DNA of 64,000 bases from Thermosynechococcaceae cyanobacterium MS004 (GTDB lineage Bacteria > Cyanobacteriota > Cyanobacteriia > Thermosynechococcales > Thermosynechococcaceae): the NCBI GenBank assembly GCA_022402525.1, contig JAKRSB010000099.1, forward strand, positions 103,235 to 167,234, in the 5' to 3' direction. The notes below the pieces were generated by a model. The model was given only the letters and a program-made list of their open reading frames with translations. It ran no database searches and was not told where the DNA came from. Positions 36,859 through 47,470 of this stretch are shown here, one piece after another. Position numbers and translations under genes: made by a program. The first letter of the stretch is position 1. Each line of letters starts with the position of its first letter.

Positions 36859-36929
36859 CTCACCTCCCAGAAAACGGCTTTTGAAATGACAGATTGATTA
36901 ACACTACAGATTGCTAGCGCACAGATTGC

Positions 36930-37709
36930 TCAACGCACAGAGTAAGGCTGTGCCACGGAAACCGCAGATCGTCGAGGTGGGTGAAAAAATAAATCAGGCC
37001 GCGATCGCCAAATAAAGGTCAGAGTGGCGACGGTAATCAGCGCCTCACCAATGCCAATCAGCACGTGCCAACCTAGCATTGCGCTGAGGGCAACCCCAAG
37101 GGGAACCGTCCCAGAAGTAGCGAGCTGTATCGCACAAACGAAAGCCGCTGCCATCACGCTCACCCAGGCTCCGACAGCGCTGGCAACCACCATTGACTGA
37201 AGCTTATTTCGACCGAGCGATCGCCGAATAGCCGTAAATAAGTAGTAGCCGCCAAAGGTGCCAATGAGCCCCATGTTAAAGATATTGGCTCCCATCACGG
37301 TAATGCCGCCATCCTGAAACAGAACCCCCTGCACAATAAAAACAGCCGCCATGACCAAAGAGCCCGCCCAAGGCCCCAAAAGCGCGCCAGCCAGGGTGCC
37401 GCCCAGCAAATGGCCAGATGTACCGCCCGGAATGGGGAAGTTGATCATTTGGGCAGCAAAAATAAAGGCTGCACAGACTCCCATCAGCGGTACCGTGCGG
37501 TCTTGATACTCAGCCTGGACACGCTGGAGTGCTAAGGCAATGAGGGCAATGGAGATGACCCAAGTGACGCCAATGACCGGAAGGTTTAAAAATCCATCGG
37601 GAATATGAAGCGCAACGATGGGCCGCCAGCCAATACTTACCCCGCCTATTCCACCTATTCCGTTCATTCCAAACGGCAAAACGCTGAAGCATGAAGTTGC
37701 GAAAGTCAT
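36930..37709 (-). CDS. cbiM: ECF transporter substrate-specific subunit CbiM (cobalt/nickel)
   Basis: The metal-binding S component (259 residues from ATG at 37709, which has AGAGGAA just upstream; the open frame reaches 37769). The core has at least six transmembrane helices and motifs NFPIPGGTSGHLLGG and QGVLFQDGGITVMGANIFNMG. In the founding proteins the mature chain begins Met-His-Ile-Pro-Asp-Gly, and the N-terminal amine plus His2 bind the metal. Here HIPDG is preceded by about 32 residues including IVAL; cleavage after IVA would leave LHIPDG with His at position 2. No cobalamin riboswitch was seen upstream, so Ni2+ remains possible. Confidence 0.92.
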   Translation of the reverse strand: MTFATSCFSVLPFGMNGIGGIGGVSIGWRPIVALHIPDGFLNLPVIGVTWVISIALIALALQRVQAEYQDRTVPLMGVCAAFIFAAQMINFPIPGGTSGHLLGGTLAGALLGPWAGSLVMAAVFIVQGVLFQDGGITVMGANIFNMGLIGTFGGYYLFTAIRRSLGRNKLQSMVVASAVGAWVSVMAAAFVCAIQLATSGTVPLGVALSAMLGWHVLIGIGEALITVATLTFIWRSRPDLFFHPPRRSAVSVAQPYSVR

Positions 37710-38141
37710 TTGGAATTCCTCTTGAAATACAGCAGGGCTGTGCTGACTCAGCATCCTGCAAGCGCTCAAAACTACCAGCCCATACAGGGCATGTAGTCTT
37801 AAAAGTCCTCTACATTAGAACGTCATTTTTAAAATTCAAACAATCCCCCCTGTGGGGATTTCAAGACAACTTCCTCAATTTCTTAAGGACAGGCCGAGTG
37901 GTAGTGTGCTGGTCTTGCTTTCTGGCCTTGCTGTGCGGTGCGACAGGAACCGATGCAAACAGGCAGAGCTGGAGAATCAGCAGCGATGCGGCTTGCCTAC
38001 ACTACAATGGAGCAAGCAAAAATAGGCCAGGCAAGCTAGCGCAGGCAAACCAGAGCAGGCAAACTAGAGCCCTATTAACAGACAGAATAGTATTGAAATA
38101 TTGACAGAAATATTGCCAGAGACAATTTTGTAAGGTCTGAC
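37710..38141. other. Divergent intergenic region cbiM / M16 protease
   Basis: It must hold both promoters. A hairpin AATCCCC-CCTGT-GGGGATT lies at 37842-37860. Imperfect repeats of an AGGCAAAC-type word occur at about 38025-38065. I looked for the conserved B12 box and the GCCACTG core of a cobalamin riboswitch upstream of cbiM on the minus strand and did not find them. Confidence 0.45.
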
Positions 38142-40952
38142 TTGAACTTGAGACGATTCAGCCTCCTGACCTGTTTAGGGTTTTGCTTCGGATTACTGTG
38201 TAATCTGGGGTTTGTGTGGGTTTACCCCGCCGCGATCGCTTCCATTCCACCTACTGCTGCAACCATGAATACCTTGACCCGTGGCGTCCAAAGCACCGTT
38301 TTAGAAAATGGCCTAACGGTCTTGACCAAAGAGATCCATACGGCACCAGTGGTGAGCGTTCAGGTTTGGTATCGGGTGGGTTCACGAAATGAGGAAGCAG
38401 GCGTCAACGGCATTTCCCATCAGCTAGAGCATTTACTATTCAAGGGCACCGAATCTCGCCCGATTCAGTTTGGTCGGCTTTTTAGCGCCTTAGGCAGTAA
38501 CTCAAACGCCTTTACCAGCTACGATATGACGGCCTACTACGGCACCGTCAGCAGCGATAAGTTAGAAGCCCTGCTGCTGCTCGAAGCAGACCGCATGCGC
38601 CATGCCCGCATTGACCATGAGCAGCTAGAGAGCGAAAAGCGCGTGGTCATTTCAGAGCTTCAGGGCTACGACAACAGTCCTGACTATCGGCTCTCTGAAG
38701 CCGTTATGCGGCGCGCCTTTCCCGATCACCCCTATGGACTGCCTGTAGGCGGCACCAAGGCCGATGTGGAGCGCTTCACTGTGGAAGCGGTGAGATCTTA
38801 CTATCAGCGCTACTACCGCCCAGACAATGCGGTGCTTGTGGTGACAGGAGACTTTGATCCACACAAGCTAGAGGCGCTAGTGGATCAATCTTTTGGTAAG
38901 GTTCAGCCCTCGGTCAGCCAGAAAGACGCGGGTAAAAACGCCGTTAAAGATGCGGGTAAAGCGACGATCGCGGTAGGTGCTGATCGGTCATTGCCATCGC
39001 CTTCCGCTCAACCGTCACTTATTCAGCCCATTCACCTAAAGCAGCCCGGAAGTGCCGCACTCATTGAGGCGGTATATCCGATTCCAGATGTGCAGCACCC
39101 TGATATTCCAGCCCTGGACGTGATGGATGCGGTACTGTCTGTGGGGCGCAATTCACGCTTTTTCCAAAGAATGGTAGAGCCGGGACTTGCGGCACAGGTG
39201 GGCTCCTATTCGGCCAGCCTCATTGAGCCGGGATGGTACAACATCTCCGTGACGCTGAATCCTGGAGAAACCCTTGCCAAAGGCGATCGGGTTTTGCTGG
39301 AGATTATTCAAGCCTTCCAAGAAACCCCCATCTCCACCGAGGAACTCCAGCGCGCAAAGACGCAGCTCATTGCGCACTTTGTAATGAGCAATCGGGATAT
39401 TGACGCCCAGGCCAGTCAGTTGGCCTACAACCAGGTGGTGGCTGGCGACTACCGCTACAGCGATCGCTACCTTCAGCGCATCGCGCAGGTGAGCGTAGCC
39501 GATGTGCAGCGGGTTGCCCAGACCTACCTCAACCCAGAGAAACGCACCGTCGGCTACTTTGAACCCACCCAACTGGATGAACAGGGCGTCTCAGCAGGCG
39601 TCTCGGCCCAGCAAACCACGGAGAACTTCAGCCCTGGTGCACCCGTTGACCCCGCCGTGGTGGCGCAATATTTGCCGCCCTTGGGTACTGCCCCAATCTC
39701 CAAGTCTCAAGCGCTGCCTGAAACATTCACCCTAGAAAATGGCCTACAGGTGCTGCTGCTGAGCGATCAGAGTTCGCCCACGGTGACGCTAAATGGCCAT
39801 ATCCAGGCAGGCAATGGCTTTGACCTGCAAAACAAGGCGGGGGTGGCCAGTCTAACGGCCGAAACGCTGATGGGCGGTACCTCAGACCAGGATGCGCGAT
39901 CGCTGGCCAAGGGGTTAGAAGATCGAGGGGCCAGCCTCAACTTTAGTTCCTTTCGTGAAGGCGTTGAAATTGAAGGGCACGCCCTCAGCACTGACCTGAC
40001 GGTTTTGCTCAAAACCTTGGGCGCTGTCCTCCAGAACGCTACGTTCCCGGCTGCCGAGCTAGAGCTTTCCCGTCAGCAGGAGATCGCGAGCACTCAAATG
40101 GAGCTGGATGACCCTGCCCATCTCGCCCGTCGGGTTTTGCAGCAAAAGCTCTACCCGCCAACCCATTCCTTTCATCCCTTTCCCACGGTGGAAAGCTTTA
40201 AATCCATTACTCAGGCAGACCTGCTGCGGTTCTATCAGGAGCGCTATACGCCTCAGCAAACGGTGCTAACCCTAGTGGGAGACTTTGATCGCGCTGAAGT
40301 GCGATCGCAGCTTCAAGACATTTTTGGAGACTGGCGTGCTAAGGCTCAGGGACAACCACTCCCTACTGCTATTGCGGAACTGCCTAAAACCGTTCAGCGC
40401 GTCCAGGAGCCGCTTCCGGGCAAAACCCAGGCCGTTACCCATATGGGCTATCCCGGCATTCAGCGCCAAGACCCGCGCTTTTATGCGGCGCTGGTGCTCA
40501 ACTACATTTTGGGAGGCGATACCCTCTCTAGCCGCCTAGGCACAGAAATCCGCGATCGCCAGGGGCTCACCTACGGCATCTATAGCTACTTTGCCGCAGG
40601 TCAGCAGGCCGGCCCGTTTGTGATTGAAATGCAAACCTCCCCAGAAGATACTGAAAAAGCCATTCAAAGCACCCTGGCCCTTCTACACCAATTGCGTAAA
40701 GAGGGAGTCTCTGAAGCTGAATTTAAGACCGCCAAGCGGAGTATTATCAATAGCTACCCCGTAGAGCTAGCCAGCCTTGATACCGTGGCCCAGCGCATTC
40801 TCTCTAACGCGGTGGAGGGCATCAGCATTGAAGAAATTCGGGATTTTCCTCGCCGTATTGACGCAGTGACGATGGCGGAAATCAATGACGCCATTCAGGC
40901 ACTGGTTCAGCCCGATCACCTTTTGATTGTGACCGCAGGCCCCGTCTCGTGA
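38142..40952 (+). CDS. Fused M16-family zinc protease (two M16 units in one chain)
   Basis: A 936-residue exported protein; TTG start with TAAGG upstream and a signal peptide (LLTCLGFCFGLLCNLGFVWVYPAAIAS). The first M16 unit (about residues 45-470) has the inverted zinc motif HQLEH (His93, Glu96, His97) and a downstream glutamate region (LQGYDNSPDYRLSEAVMRRAF). The second unit (about 520-930) lacks the zinc motif but keeps the substrate-binding R/Y region RQGLTYGIYSYF. Most bacterial M16B proteases are two separate subunits, active and inactive; here they are joined in one chain, as is common in cyanobacteria. Likely a periplasmic or outer-membrane-associated peptide-degrading enzyme. Confidence 0.9.
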   Translation: MNLRRFSLLTCLGFCFGLLCNLGFVWVYPAAIASIPPTAATMNTLTRGVQSTVLENGLTVLTKEIHTAPVVSVQVWYRVGSRNEEAGVNGISHQLEHLLFKGTESRPIQFGRLFSALGSNSNAFTSYDMTAYYGTVSSDKLEALLLLEADRMRHARIDHEQLESEKRVVISELQGYDNSPDYRLSEAVMRRAFPDHPYGLPVGGTKADVERFTVEAVRSYYQRYYRPDNAVLVVTGDFDPHKLEALVDQSFGKVQPSVSQKDAGKNAVKDAGKATIAVGADRSLPSPSAQPSLIQPIHLKQPGSAALIEAVYPIPDVQHPDIPALDVMDAVLSVGRNSRFFQRMVEPGLAAQVGSYSASLIEPGWYNISVTLNPGETLAKGDRVLLEIIQAFQETPISTEELQRAKTQLIAHFVMSNRDIDAQASQLAYNQVVAGDYRYSDRYLQRIAQVSVADVQRVAQTYLNPEKRTVGYFEPTQLDEQGVSAGVSAQQTTENFSPGAPVDPAVVAQYLPPLGTAPISKSQALPETFTLENGLQVLLLSDQSSPTVTLNGHIQAGNGFDLQNKAGVASLTAETLMGGTSDQDARSLAKGLEDRGASLNFSSFREGVEIEGHALSTDLTVLLKTLGAVLQNATFPAAELELSRQQEIASTQMELDDPAHLARRVLQQKLYPPTHSFHPFPTVESFKSITQADLLRFYQERYTPQQTVLTLVGDFDRAEVRSQLQDIFGDWRAKAQGQPLPTAIAELPKTVQRVQEPLPGKTQAVTHMGYPGIQRQDPRFYAALVLNYILGGDTLSSRLGTEIRDRQGLTYGIYSYFAAGQQAGPFVIEMQTSPEDTEKAIQSTLALLHQLRKEGVSEAEFKTAKRSIINSYPVELASLDTVAQRILSNAVEGISIEEIRDFPRRIDAVTMAEINDAIQALVQPDHLLIVTAGPVS

Positions 40953-41000
40953 AGGCGTCAGTTCAGAATCCTACCCAGTCGGGAATAAACGGGTCGCATC

Positions 41001-42245
41001 ATGGCTATTGTCTCTTCCCACAATCAATCTCCACCGCCCGAAAAGACGCCACGATCGCGCAAAGGAGGTGAATCTTCTCTTCCAGATCAGAGGGTTTCTA
41101 AGTCATCTACTGTAGCGCAGACCGATTTGGCGTTAAGTGCCAGCCCTGAAGCAAATATCAAGGCTACAGCAGGCGATACAGTAGGCGTTGCAGCAAATGC
41201 CGCCGCCAGCCCAACTCCAGCCGCATCCATCGTTAGACCAGAGGCAGAAGGAGAGGAGCGGCGCAGCCAAAATGACGAAAAGCTCAGGCCGCAAAAGCTT
41301 TCAGAATATATTGGTCAGCGCGAGCTCAAGGAAGTGCTTCAGATTGCGATTCAGGCCGCTCAGTTCCGTCAAGAGCCGCTGGATCATCTGCTGCTCTATG
41401 GGCCGCCAGGGCTGGGCAAAACCACCATTTCGCTGATCCTTTCTACCGAAATGCAGGTGAGCTGCAAAGTCACCAGCGCCCCTGCCCTAGAGCGTCCACG
41501 GGATATTGTGGGATTGCTGATGAATATGCAGCGCGGCGATATTTTGTTTATTGACGAAATCCATCGGCTCTCGCGGATGACGGAGGAACTGCTGTATCCG
41601 GCGATGGAAGATTTTCGTCTAGACATCACTATCGGTAAAGGCCAGTCCGCACGAATTCGCAGCCTGCCGATTCAGCCCTTTACCCTCATCGGTGCAACCA
41701 CCCGCGTGGGTGCCCTCACTTCACCCCTGCGCGATCGCTTTGGGTTTGTGCAGCGCCTTCGGTTTTATGAACCCGACGAGCTTAGCCAAATTATTGTGCG
41801 CACCGCTCAAATTCTTAAGATGGAGATTACACCAGAGGCAGCGGAAGAGGTGGCAAGGCGATCGCGGGGCACCCCTCGCATTGCCAATCGGTTGCTCAAG
41901 CGGGTGCGGGACTATGCCTCGGTCAAGCAGCAGGCGATCGTGACTCAGGACGTGGCGATCGAAGCCCTAGAGCTATTTAACGTTGATCCCTGCGGCCTAG
42001 ACTGGACAGATCGCCGCCTCCTGAGCGTCATGATTGAGCACTATAACGGTGGCCCCGTGGGGCTAGAGACTCTGGCCGCAGCCACCGGAGAAGACTCCCA
42101 AACCGTTGAGGAAGTCTATGAGCCCTACCTACTGCAAATTGGCTACCTTAACCGTACCCCGCGCGGACGAGTTGCCACTCCTGCTGCCTGGAAACATTTA
42201 GGCTACGACCCCCCAGAACACCAAATTTCCCTGTTGCGGTCTTAG
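41001..42245 (+). CDS. ruvB: Holliday junction branch-migration helicase RuvB
   Basis: A 414-residue AAA+ motor that acts with RuvA on recombination intermediates. From about residue 95 it matches the family: [12 protein letters not shown], Walker [10 protein letters not shown] (near 134), Walker B FIDEIHRL, sensor [19 protein letters not shown], and the C-terminal winged helix ending in [11 protein letters not shown]. The first 90 residues are a low-complexity, alanine-rich extension compared with the usual 330-350-residue protein. No Shine-Dalgarno is seen before the ATG, so a later start is possible. Confidence 0.95.
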   Translation: MAIVSSHNQSPPPEKTPRSRKGGESSLPDQRVSKSSTVAQTDLALSASPEANIKATAGDTVGVAANAAASPTPAASIVRPEAEGEERRSQNDEKLRPQKLSEYIGQRELKEVLQIAIQAAQFRQEPLDHLLLYGPPGLGKTTISLILSTEMQVSCKVTSAPALERPRDIVGLLMNMQRGDILFIDEIHRLSRMTEELLYPAMEDFRLDITIGKGQSARIRSLPIQPFTLIGATTRVGALTSPLRDRFGFVQRLRFYEPDELSQIIVRTAQILKMEITPEAAEEVARRSRGTPRIANRLLKRVRDYASVKQQAIVTQDVAIEALELFNVDPCGLDWTDRRLLSVMIEHYNGGPVGLETLAAATGEDSQTVEEVYEPYLLQIGYLNRTPRGRVATPAAWKHLGYDPPEHQISLLRS

Positions 42246-42259
42246 GCCTTGCTACGGTC

Positions 42260-42301
42260 ACTAGGATTTAGTGACTAGGGTTTAGTGACTAGGATTTATA
42301 G
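42260..42301. repeat. Tandem repeat, 14 bp x 3
   Basis: Units ACTAGGATTTAGTG directly after the ruvB stop codon, between convergent genes. Confidence 0.85.
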
Positions 42302-42345
42302 CCTTTCTGAAGCTCCTGATCCTGAAGCTCCTAACCCTGACGTGC

Positions 42346-45069
42346 TTAATTTAGAATCATTAGCTTCTGCTGCTGGCGTTGTAGCCAGTTAGTCTTGAGC
42401 ATTTCAGTCATCTTTTCAAACGTAATGGGGCGGCTAAACAGATAGCCCTGGAGAATATCGCAGTTGAGTTGACGGAGAAGCTCAACCTGCTGCGCCGTCT
42501 CAACCCCCTCAGCCACAACTTTAAGATCAAGCCCTTGACCTAGCGCAATGACCGCATCCACAATTTTTAGATCTTTAGAATTAGGCTTGAGGTCGCAGAT
42601 AAAAGAACGGTCAATTTTTAGCGTGTTGAGCGGTAGCTGCTTTAAGTAATTGAGAGAGGAGTAGCCTGTCCCAAAGTCATCCATCGCAATATGGACTCCC
42701 ATGTCCTGGATTTGCTGGAGGACAGATTGGCTAAACTCCATGTGCTTCACGGCAATGGTTTCGGTAATCTCTAGCTCTAGATACTGCGGGTCAAGCTGAC
42801 TTTGAGCCAGGGCTTGGGCAATCACTTTCACCAAGTCGGGCTGAAAAAACTGGCGTGCCGAGAGGTTGACCGCAATAGAGAGGGGACAGAGTCCGGCACG
42901 GTGCCACTGCACCACATGGTCACAGGCCGTTTGGAGAACCCAGGTGCCAATTTCAACAATGAGTCCAGTTTCTTCAGCCAGAGGAATAAAGACCGCAGGC
43001 GAGATTAGTCCTAATTCTGGATGTTCCCATCGCACCAAAGCCTCTAGCCCCACAATGAAGCCTGTAAGGGCATCTACTTTGGGCTGGTAGTAAATGATAA
43101 ACTCGTCCCGCTCTAGGGCATGACGCAGGCTGTTCTCTAGAACAAAGAGCTCTGGTGCCTTTGAGTTCATGGTTGGGGAGTAGAGCCGATAGCCGCCCCT
43201 TCCCTGTTCTTTGCACCGATACAGCGCAACGTCTGCGTTTTGCAGAAGCGTCTCGGCAATGTCGCTATCTTGGGGATACAGGGCAATGCCGATACTCGTA
43301 TCAACAAAAAGCTCCTGCTGGCTGATCCGGAAGGGTGTCTTTAGCGCATTTAAAATCCGGCTTGCAGCGTTTGTGGCGTCTTCAACATCATGAATTTGCG
43401 GCAGCAGGACGGTAAATTCATCCCCCCCCCATCGGGCAATAGTATCTCCATCCCTGAGGCAGGTCTGGAGTCGCTGGGCTACTTCGTTGAGGAGGGCATC
43501 CCCAATGGAGTGGCCGAGGGTGTCGTTAATAATTTTGAAGCGATCTAAGTCCAAAAACATCACCGCAAGGCTATGTTCGTTGCGGCGAGCGGTTGCTAAG
43601 GCGAGATCTAGGCGATCGTTGAACAGTACACGGTTGGGCAGACTGGTTAACGCATCATGGAACGCCTGATGGTGGATAATTTCTTCGGTTTCTTGGCGCT
43701 GGAGCGCCGCGCTGATGCTGGCCGCCATCGCAAAGATCACGGACTCTTCCTGAAAAGACCATTCGTATTCTTCGGAACATTGATGCAGCTCAATGAATCC
43801 CCAAAAGTCGTGATTTACGATAATGGGGACGACCAACACGGAGAGAACCCCGTCTTCGAGCAGGATGTTTTTCTCAGCTTCTGGAAAGTTGTGGGTTAAT
43901 CCACTAATGGATTTCTCGTCTGTGAGGAGGTGATACCAGCGCTTGAAGGCAGAACTCCGGTAGGGCTGGTTGTGGCGGTGGGGGCTGCGCAAAATGGAAG
44001 AAATTTCATCTTGAACCCATTCAAACCGCATGCTGCTTGAAATATCCCCCGTGGTGGGGTGAGAGTGGTTCATGGTGATGCAGATCCGATCCACGCGGGC
44101 GGAGTTTCCGAGGGTAGCGAGCGCTTCGTTGATGGCGGAGTCGTAGCCCACGTTGGCCAGCAGATGGGTTGTGGCTTCTGCAACGCTCTGAAGGAGGCGA
44201 TCGCGTTTTCTGAGCTCGGATTCCGCGTGTTTGCGTTCTGTAATATCAAAGACACAGCTGCGAATCAGGTCACTTTCGGAAATATAGTGAATGGACTGCT
44301 CAAACACCTGCTGGTCTACCGCCACCTCACGAACCAAAACATTGGAACGCGATTGCTGCACTAAAGAAAATAACCCCTCTAGCATGGGGTGTTCCATACC
44401 GAGGTGGGCCAAGTCCGGAAAAATACTGGCGGCGGCTGGGTTGAAGTAGGTCAGCTCCCCATTGAGGTTAATCTCAAACATGGGGCTAGGGATAATTTCT
44501 GGAAAGGATGCTAGCCGCAGCAGGGAGGCTTCATCGGACTCTTGCTCTTGGACTGGAGGAATGGTCGGCGAGATGGGATGCTCACTTTCTTGGAGCAGGC
44601 CTGTAAAATCAACCTGACGAGAATACTCTGCAAAATCATCGTCCGTTAGGTTTTGCAGCACCAAGTACCGGATTCTCACCTGGTTGCCAATCAGCAAAAA
44701 ATCTTCGTGCTTGAGGCGATGAGAATGGCATTTCTGACCGTTTACTTTAATGCCGTTGGTGCTGCGCTTTCCCTGCAAGTTGCCGTCAATAATCAAAAAT
44801 CCGTAGCTGTTTGGGTCGCTACTCGTGACCCGCAGCAGCATCGCGTGCTGACGGGAAACAGCCTTGGATTGCAGCACAATCGAGTTGGTGGGATCTCGGC
44901 CGAGGGAGTGAGAAGTTGACTCCAAAGACAACAGCCGCTGACCCTCAGAGTCTTCGACCACAAGAAGGTGGCGCACGGGCGTCAGGGGCTGCTCGTACTC
45001 TGCACGAGGCTCATAGGTTCGCCGAGCTGGGGTATAGGGGTTGATGTCGTAGAGAAACGTTTCGGACAA
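42346..45069 (-). CDS. FHA-PAS-GAF-GGDEF-EAL protein (cyclic-di-GMP turnover)
   Basis: A 907-residue soluble protein. The FHA domain (about residues 33-125) has SLGRDPTNSIVL, VSRQHAMLL and GKRSTNGIKVNG. A PAS domain (about 185-290), a GAF domain (about 300-455), a diguanylate cyclase domain with intact RWGGDEF, and a phosphodiesterase domain with EALVRWEHPE, DDFGTGYSSL and AEGVET follow. Both catalytic motifs look complete, so it could make or break cyclic-di-GMP depending on signals. Residues 30-300 are a close paralogue of the N-terminal half of the histidine kinase at 24700-26895. It is convergent with ruvB, with a 14-bp tandem array between the two genes. Confidence 0.93.
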   Translation of the reverse strand: MSETFLYDINPYTPARRTYEPRAEYEQPLTPVRHLLVVEDSEGQRLLSLESTSHSLGRDPTNSIVLQSKAVSRQHAMLLRVTSSDPNSYGFLIIDGNLQGKRSTNGIKVNGQKCHSHRLKHEDFLLIGNQVRIRYLVLQNLTDDDFAEYSRQVDFTGLLQESEHPISPTIPPVQEQESDEASLLRLASFPEIIPSPMFEINLNGELTYFNPAAASIFPDLAHLGMEHPMLEGLFSLVQQSRSNVLVREVAVDQQVFEQSIHYISESDLIRSCVFDITERKHAESELRKRDRLLQSVAEATTHLLANVGYDSAINEALATLGNSARVDRICITMNHSHPTTGDISSSMRFEWVQDEISSILRSPHRHNQPYRSSAFKRWYHLLTDEKSISGLTHNFPEAEKNILLEDGVLSVLVVPIIVNHDFWGFIELHQCSEEYEWSFQEESVIFAMAASISAALQRQETEEIIHHQAFHDALTSLPNRVLFNDRLDLALATARRNEHSLAVMFLDLDRFKIINDTLGHSIGDALLNEVAQRLQTCLRDGDTIARWGGDEFTVLLPQIHDVEDATNAASRILNALKTPFRISQQELFVDTSIGIALYPQDSDIAETLLQNADVALYRCKEQGRGGYRLYSPTMNSKAPELFVLENSLRHALERDEFIIYYQPKVDALTGFIVGLEALVRWEHPELGLISPAVFIPLAEETGLIVEIGTWVLQTACDHVVQWHRAGLCPLSIAVNLSARQFFQPDLVKVIAQALAQSQLDPQYLELEITETIAVKHMEFSQSVLQQIQDMGVHIAMDDFGTGYSSLNYLKQLPLNTLKIDRSFICDLKPNSKDLKIVDAVIALGQGLDLKVVAEGVETAQQVELLRQLNCDILQGYLFSRPITFEKMTEMLKTNWLQRQQQKLMILN

Positions 45070-45895
45070 GGAAGGTTATCTCCCATTCACAATCTAGGGC
45101 GTATCTAGGGCGTATTTAGGGCGTAATGTTATGGTCAGCTTTTATGCGTCGGTCTTTATGTTGGTCTTAAATCAGGGCTCAAAATAATGGTTTTCAAGAT
45201 ACGGTCTTGCAACAATGAATTGGAGAAACAATAAATTGAGAATTGGCGCTTAATGCTGAATTTTATAGCGTTGTATTCATGAATGGTGCGATCTAAATCA
45301 CTGCTGTGGGCAATGCTGAAATTTTGCACTGACTCAGCATCATGACTAACCACCATGATTGGGCACTGTTATTTCGCAAGCGCCACGTTCCCTTGGCACT
45401 TTTAATCACTGCACTCCTAATCACTACTGTCTTAAGGTTCCCATTTTTAGTGCTTTGTCAACATGGTGCTTTGGTGAAGGCTATAGAAAGACGGTCGTTT
45501 GGGATATTCGTTTGGCATCTCTAGAAGGTGTCTCTATGGTTGCCTTCCCTAGCTTCCTTCCTTAGTACTCCTTCTCTACACCAGCCTCTGGGCATACCGT
45601 CACATCTTCTCAAAGAAAGATTAAGGTATGATAGCTGGGTGCCCAATTGCTAGTACTTTGGCGGGACTTATAGCTTAGCCATGTTCATTGCTTAGCTATA
45701 TCAACGGCTCAGAGACGCGCGATCGCCCCAGTTCTCGAAACATAGGCCCTTAGTGCAATGAGCCCTTAGCGTAATGAGCCCTCAGGACAACAGGCTCTTA
45801 GCGCAATACACCTTGTTCAGCATCAAACCCCAGGCATCAAACCCCAAGCATTGAAACCCAGACCTGAAATTCAGCAATCGAAAGAGGACTTTCCC
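45070..45895. other. Intergenic region between the GGDEF-EAL gene and glyA
   Basis: About 825 bases without a credible gene. An 11-bp tandem repeat (ATCTAGGGCGT, three copies) at 45092-45124 lies just upstream of the GGDEF-EAL start. Irregular repeats of AATGAGCCCTTAG-type words occur at about 45750-45800, and a 14-bp repeat (CATCAAACCCCAGG, three copies) at 45821-45862 precedes glyA. Short open frames at 45342-45565 show no coding features. The promoter of glyA is expected in the A+T-rich stretch near 45610-45700. Confidence 0.5.
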
Positions 45896-47179
45896 GTGAC
45901 AAAGGCGAACCTTGATTTTTTGGCAGAAAGCGATGTGCAGGTTGCAGAAGTCTTACAGCAAGAGCTCCAGCGCCAGCGTGATCACCTTGAGCTCATTGCC
46001 AGCGAGAACTTTACCTCCGCCGCTGTCATGGCTGCTCAGGGGTCAGTCTTGACCAATAAGTACGCGGAAGGTTTGCCAGGGAAGAGATACTACGGCGGAT
46101 GTGAATTTGTAGACCGGGTGGAGCAGCTTGCCATTGATCGCGTCAAGCAGCTCTTTGGTGCAGCCCACGCTAATGTACAGCCCCACTCCGGCGCTCAGGC
46201 CAACTTTGCCGTCTTCCTCACCCTGCTACAGCCCGGCGACACCATCCTGGGCATGGATTTATCCCACGGGGGGCATCTAACCCACGGCTCCCCCGTAAAC
46301 GTCTCTGGCAAATGGTTTAAGGTCGTGCAGTACGGCGTAGATCCCGTGACCGAGCAGCTTAACTACGACCAAATTCGCCAAATTGCCTTAGAGCATCGCC
46401 CCAAGCTGATTATTTGTGGCTACTCCGCTTACCCGCGCACCATCCACTTTGATAAATTCCGCGCCATTGCTGACGAAGTGGGAGCCTACCTCCTGGCAGA
46501 TATTGCCCATATTGCCGGACTCGTTGCAGCCGGACTGCACCCTGACCCGCTACCCCTGTGCGATGTGGTAACTACCACCACCCACAAAACCCTGCGTGGC
46601 CCCAGAGGCGGCTTAATTATGACCCGCGATGCAGAGCTAGGCAAAAAGCTCGATAAGTCCGTTTTTCCGGGTTCCCAAGGAGGGCCTCTAGAGCACGTCA
46701 TTGCTGGAAAGGCCGTTGCCTTTGGCGAAGCGCTCAAGCCTGAATTTAAAGCCTATGGGGAGCAGGTCATTAAAAACGCCCAAGCCCTTGCCGCTCAGCT
46801 TCAGGCCAGGAACTTTAAAATCGTTTCCAACGGCACTGATAACCATCTGCTGCTGGTGGATCTGCGCTCCATCGGCATGACGGGGAAACTGGCTGACCAG
46901 CTTGTGAGCCAGGTCAACATTACGGCCAATAAAAATACGGTGCCTTTTGACCCCGAATCACCCTTTGTAACCAGTGGTCTGCGTCTCGGCTCTGCGGCCA
47001 TGACGACTCGCGGGATGGGTCAGCCAGAGTTTATAGAAATTGCCAATATTATTGCGGACTGTCTGCTCAATCCAGAAGATGAATCCGTGCGGCAAGACTG
47101 CCGAAAGCGCGTGGCAAATCTCTGCGATCGCTTTCCACTTTACCCCCACCTGAGAGTGCCTCTGCCTGTGCTGACTTAG
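45896..47179 (+). CDS. glyA: Serine hydroxymethyltransferase
   Basis: PLP enzyme that interconverts serine and glycine with tetrahydrofolate; in cyanobacteria it also matters for photorespiratory glycine use. From the GTG at 45896 the length is 427 residues, exactly the usual bacterial size, and AGAGGA lies before it. The open frame reaches a TTG at 45851, but that start lies within a 14-bp tandem repeat. Motifs include [21 protein letters not shown], the PLP lysine in [14 protein letters not shown] (near residue 230) and the C-terminal [16 protein letters not shown]. Confidence 0.96.
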   Translation: MTKANLDFLAESDVQVAEVLQQELQRQRDHLELIASENFTSAAVMAAQGSVLTNKYAEGLPGKRYYGGCEFVDRVEQLAIDRVKQLFGAAHANVQPHSGAQANFAVFLTLLQPGDTILGMDLSHGGHLTHGSPVNVSGKWFKVVQYGVDPVTEQLNYDQIRQIALEHRPKLIICGYSAYPRTIHFDKFRAIADEVGAYLLADIAHIAGLVAAGLHPDPLPLCDVVTTTTHKTLRGPRGGLIMTRDAELGKKLDKSVFPGSQGGPLEHVIAGKAVAFGEALKPEFKAYGEQVIKNAQALAAQLQARNFKIVSNGTDNHLLLVDLRSIGMTGKLADQLVSQVNITANKNTVPFDPESPFVTSGLRLGSAAMTTRGMGQPEFIEIANIIADCLLNPEDESVRQDCRKRVANLCDRFPLYPHLRVPLPVLT

Positions 47180-47470
47180 ACTCTCCTTAAGACAGCGCCA
47201 GGGTACATAGTCCAGATAGCTCAATAGAGCGTTCTGGGATGGTGGCTGTGTGCTAGGTATATGCTAGGTACCATAATATAGAGAGAAAGGCTGGGAATTA
47301 AGAATATTTCTGGCCGTTATCTTTTGGGCTAAACTTCCTCATTAGTGCATAAATCCACCGATTTCCGAGGTCAATGACCTGTAGACTTGCGAAATTAGGT
47401 GTGACAGCGTTGAAAGACTAAGGTAGACTCTGCATCAGCTATTGTTTCTCTCGACGGTTGCATTACTCGG

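Noticed and set aside
37770..38100. Cobalamin riboswitch upstream of cbiM
   Set aside because: The conserved B12 box and GCCACTG core are not found on the minus strand.
45342..45565. Two overlapping 60-68-codon frames upstream of glyA
   Set aside because: No ribosome-binding site, no recognisable features and overlapping frames in a repeat-rich region.
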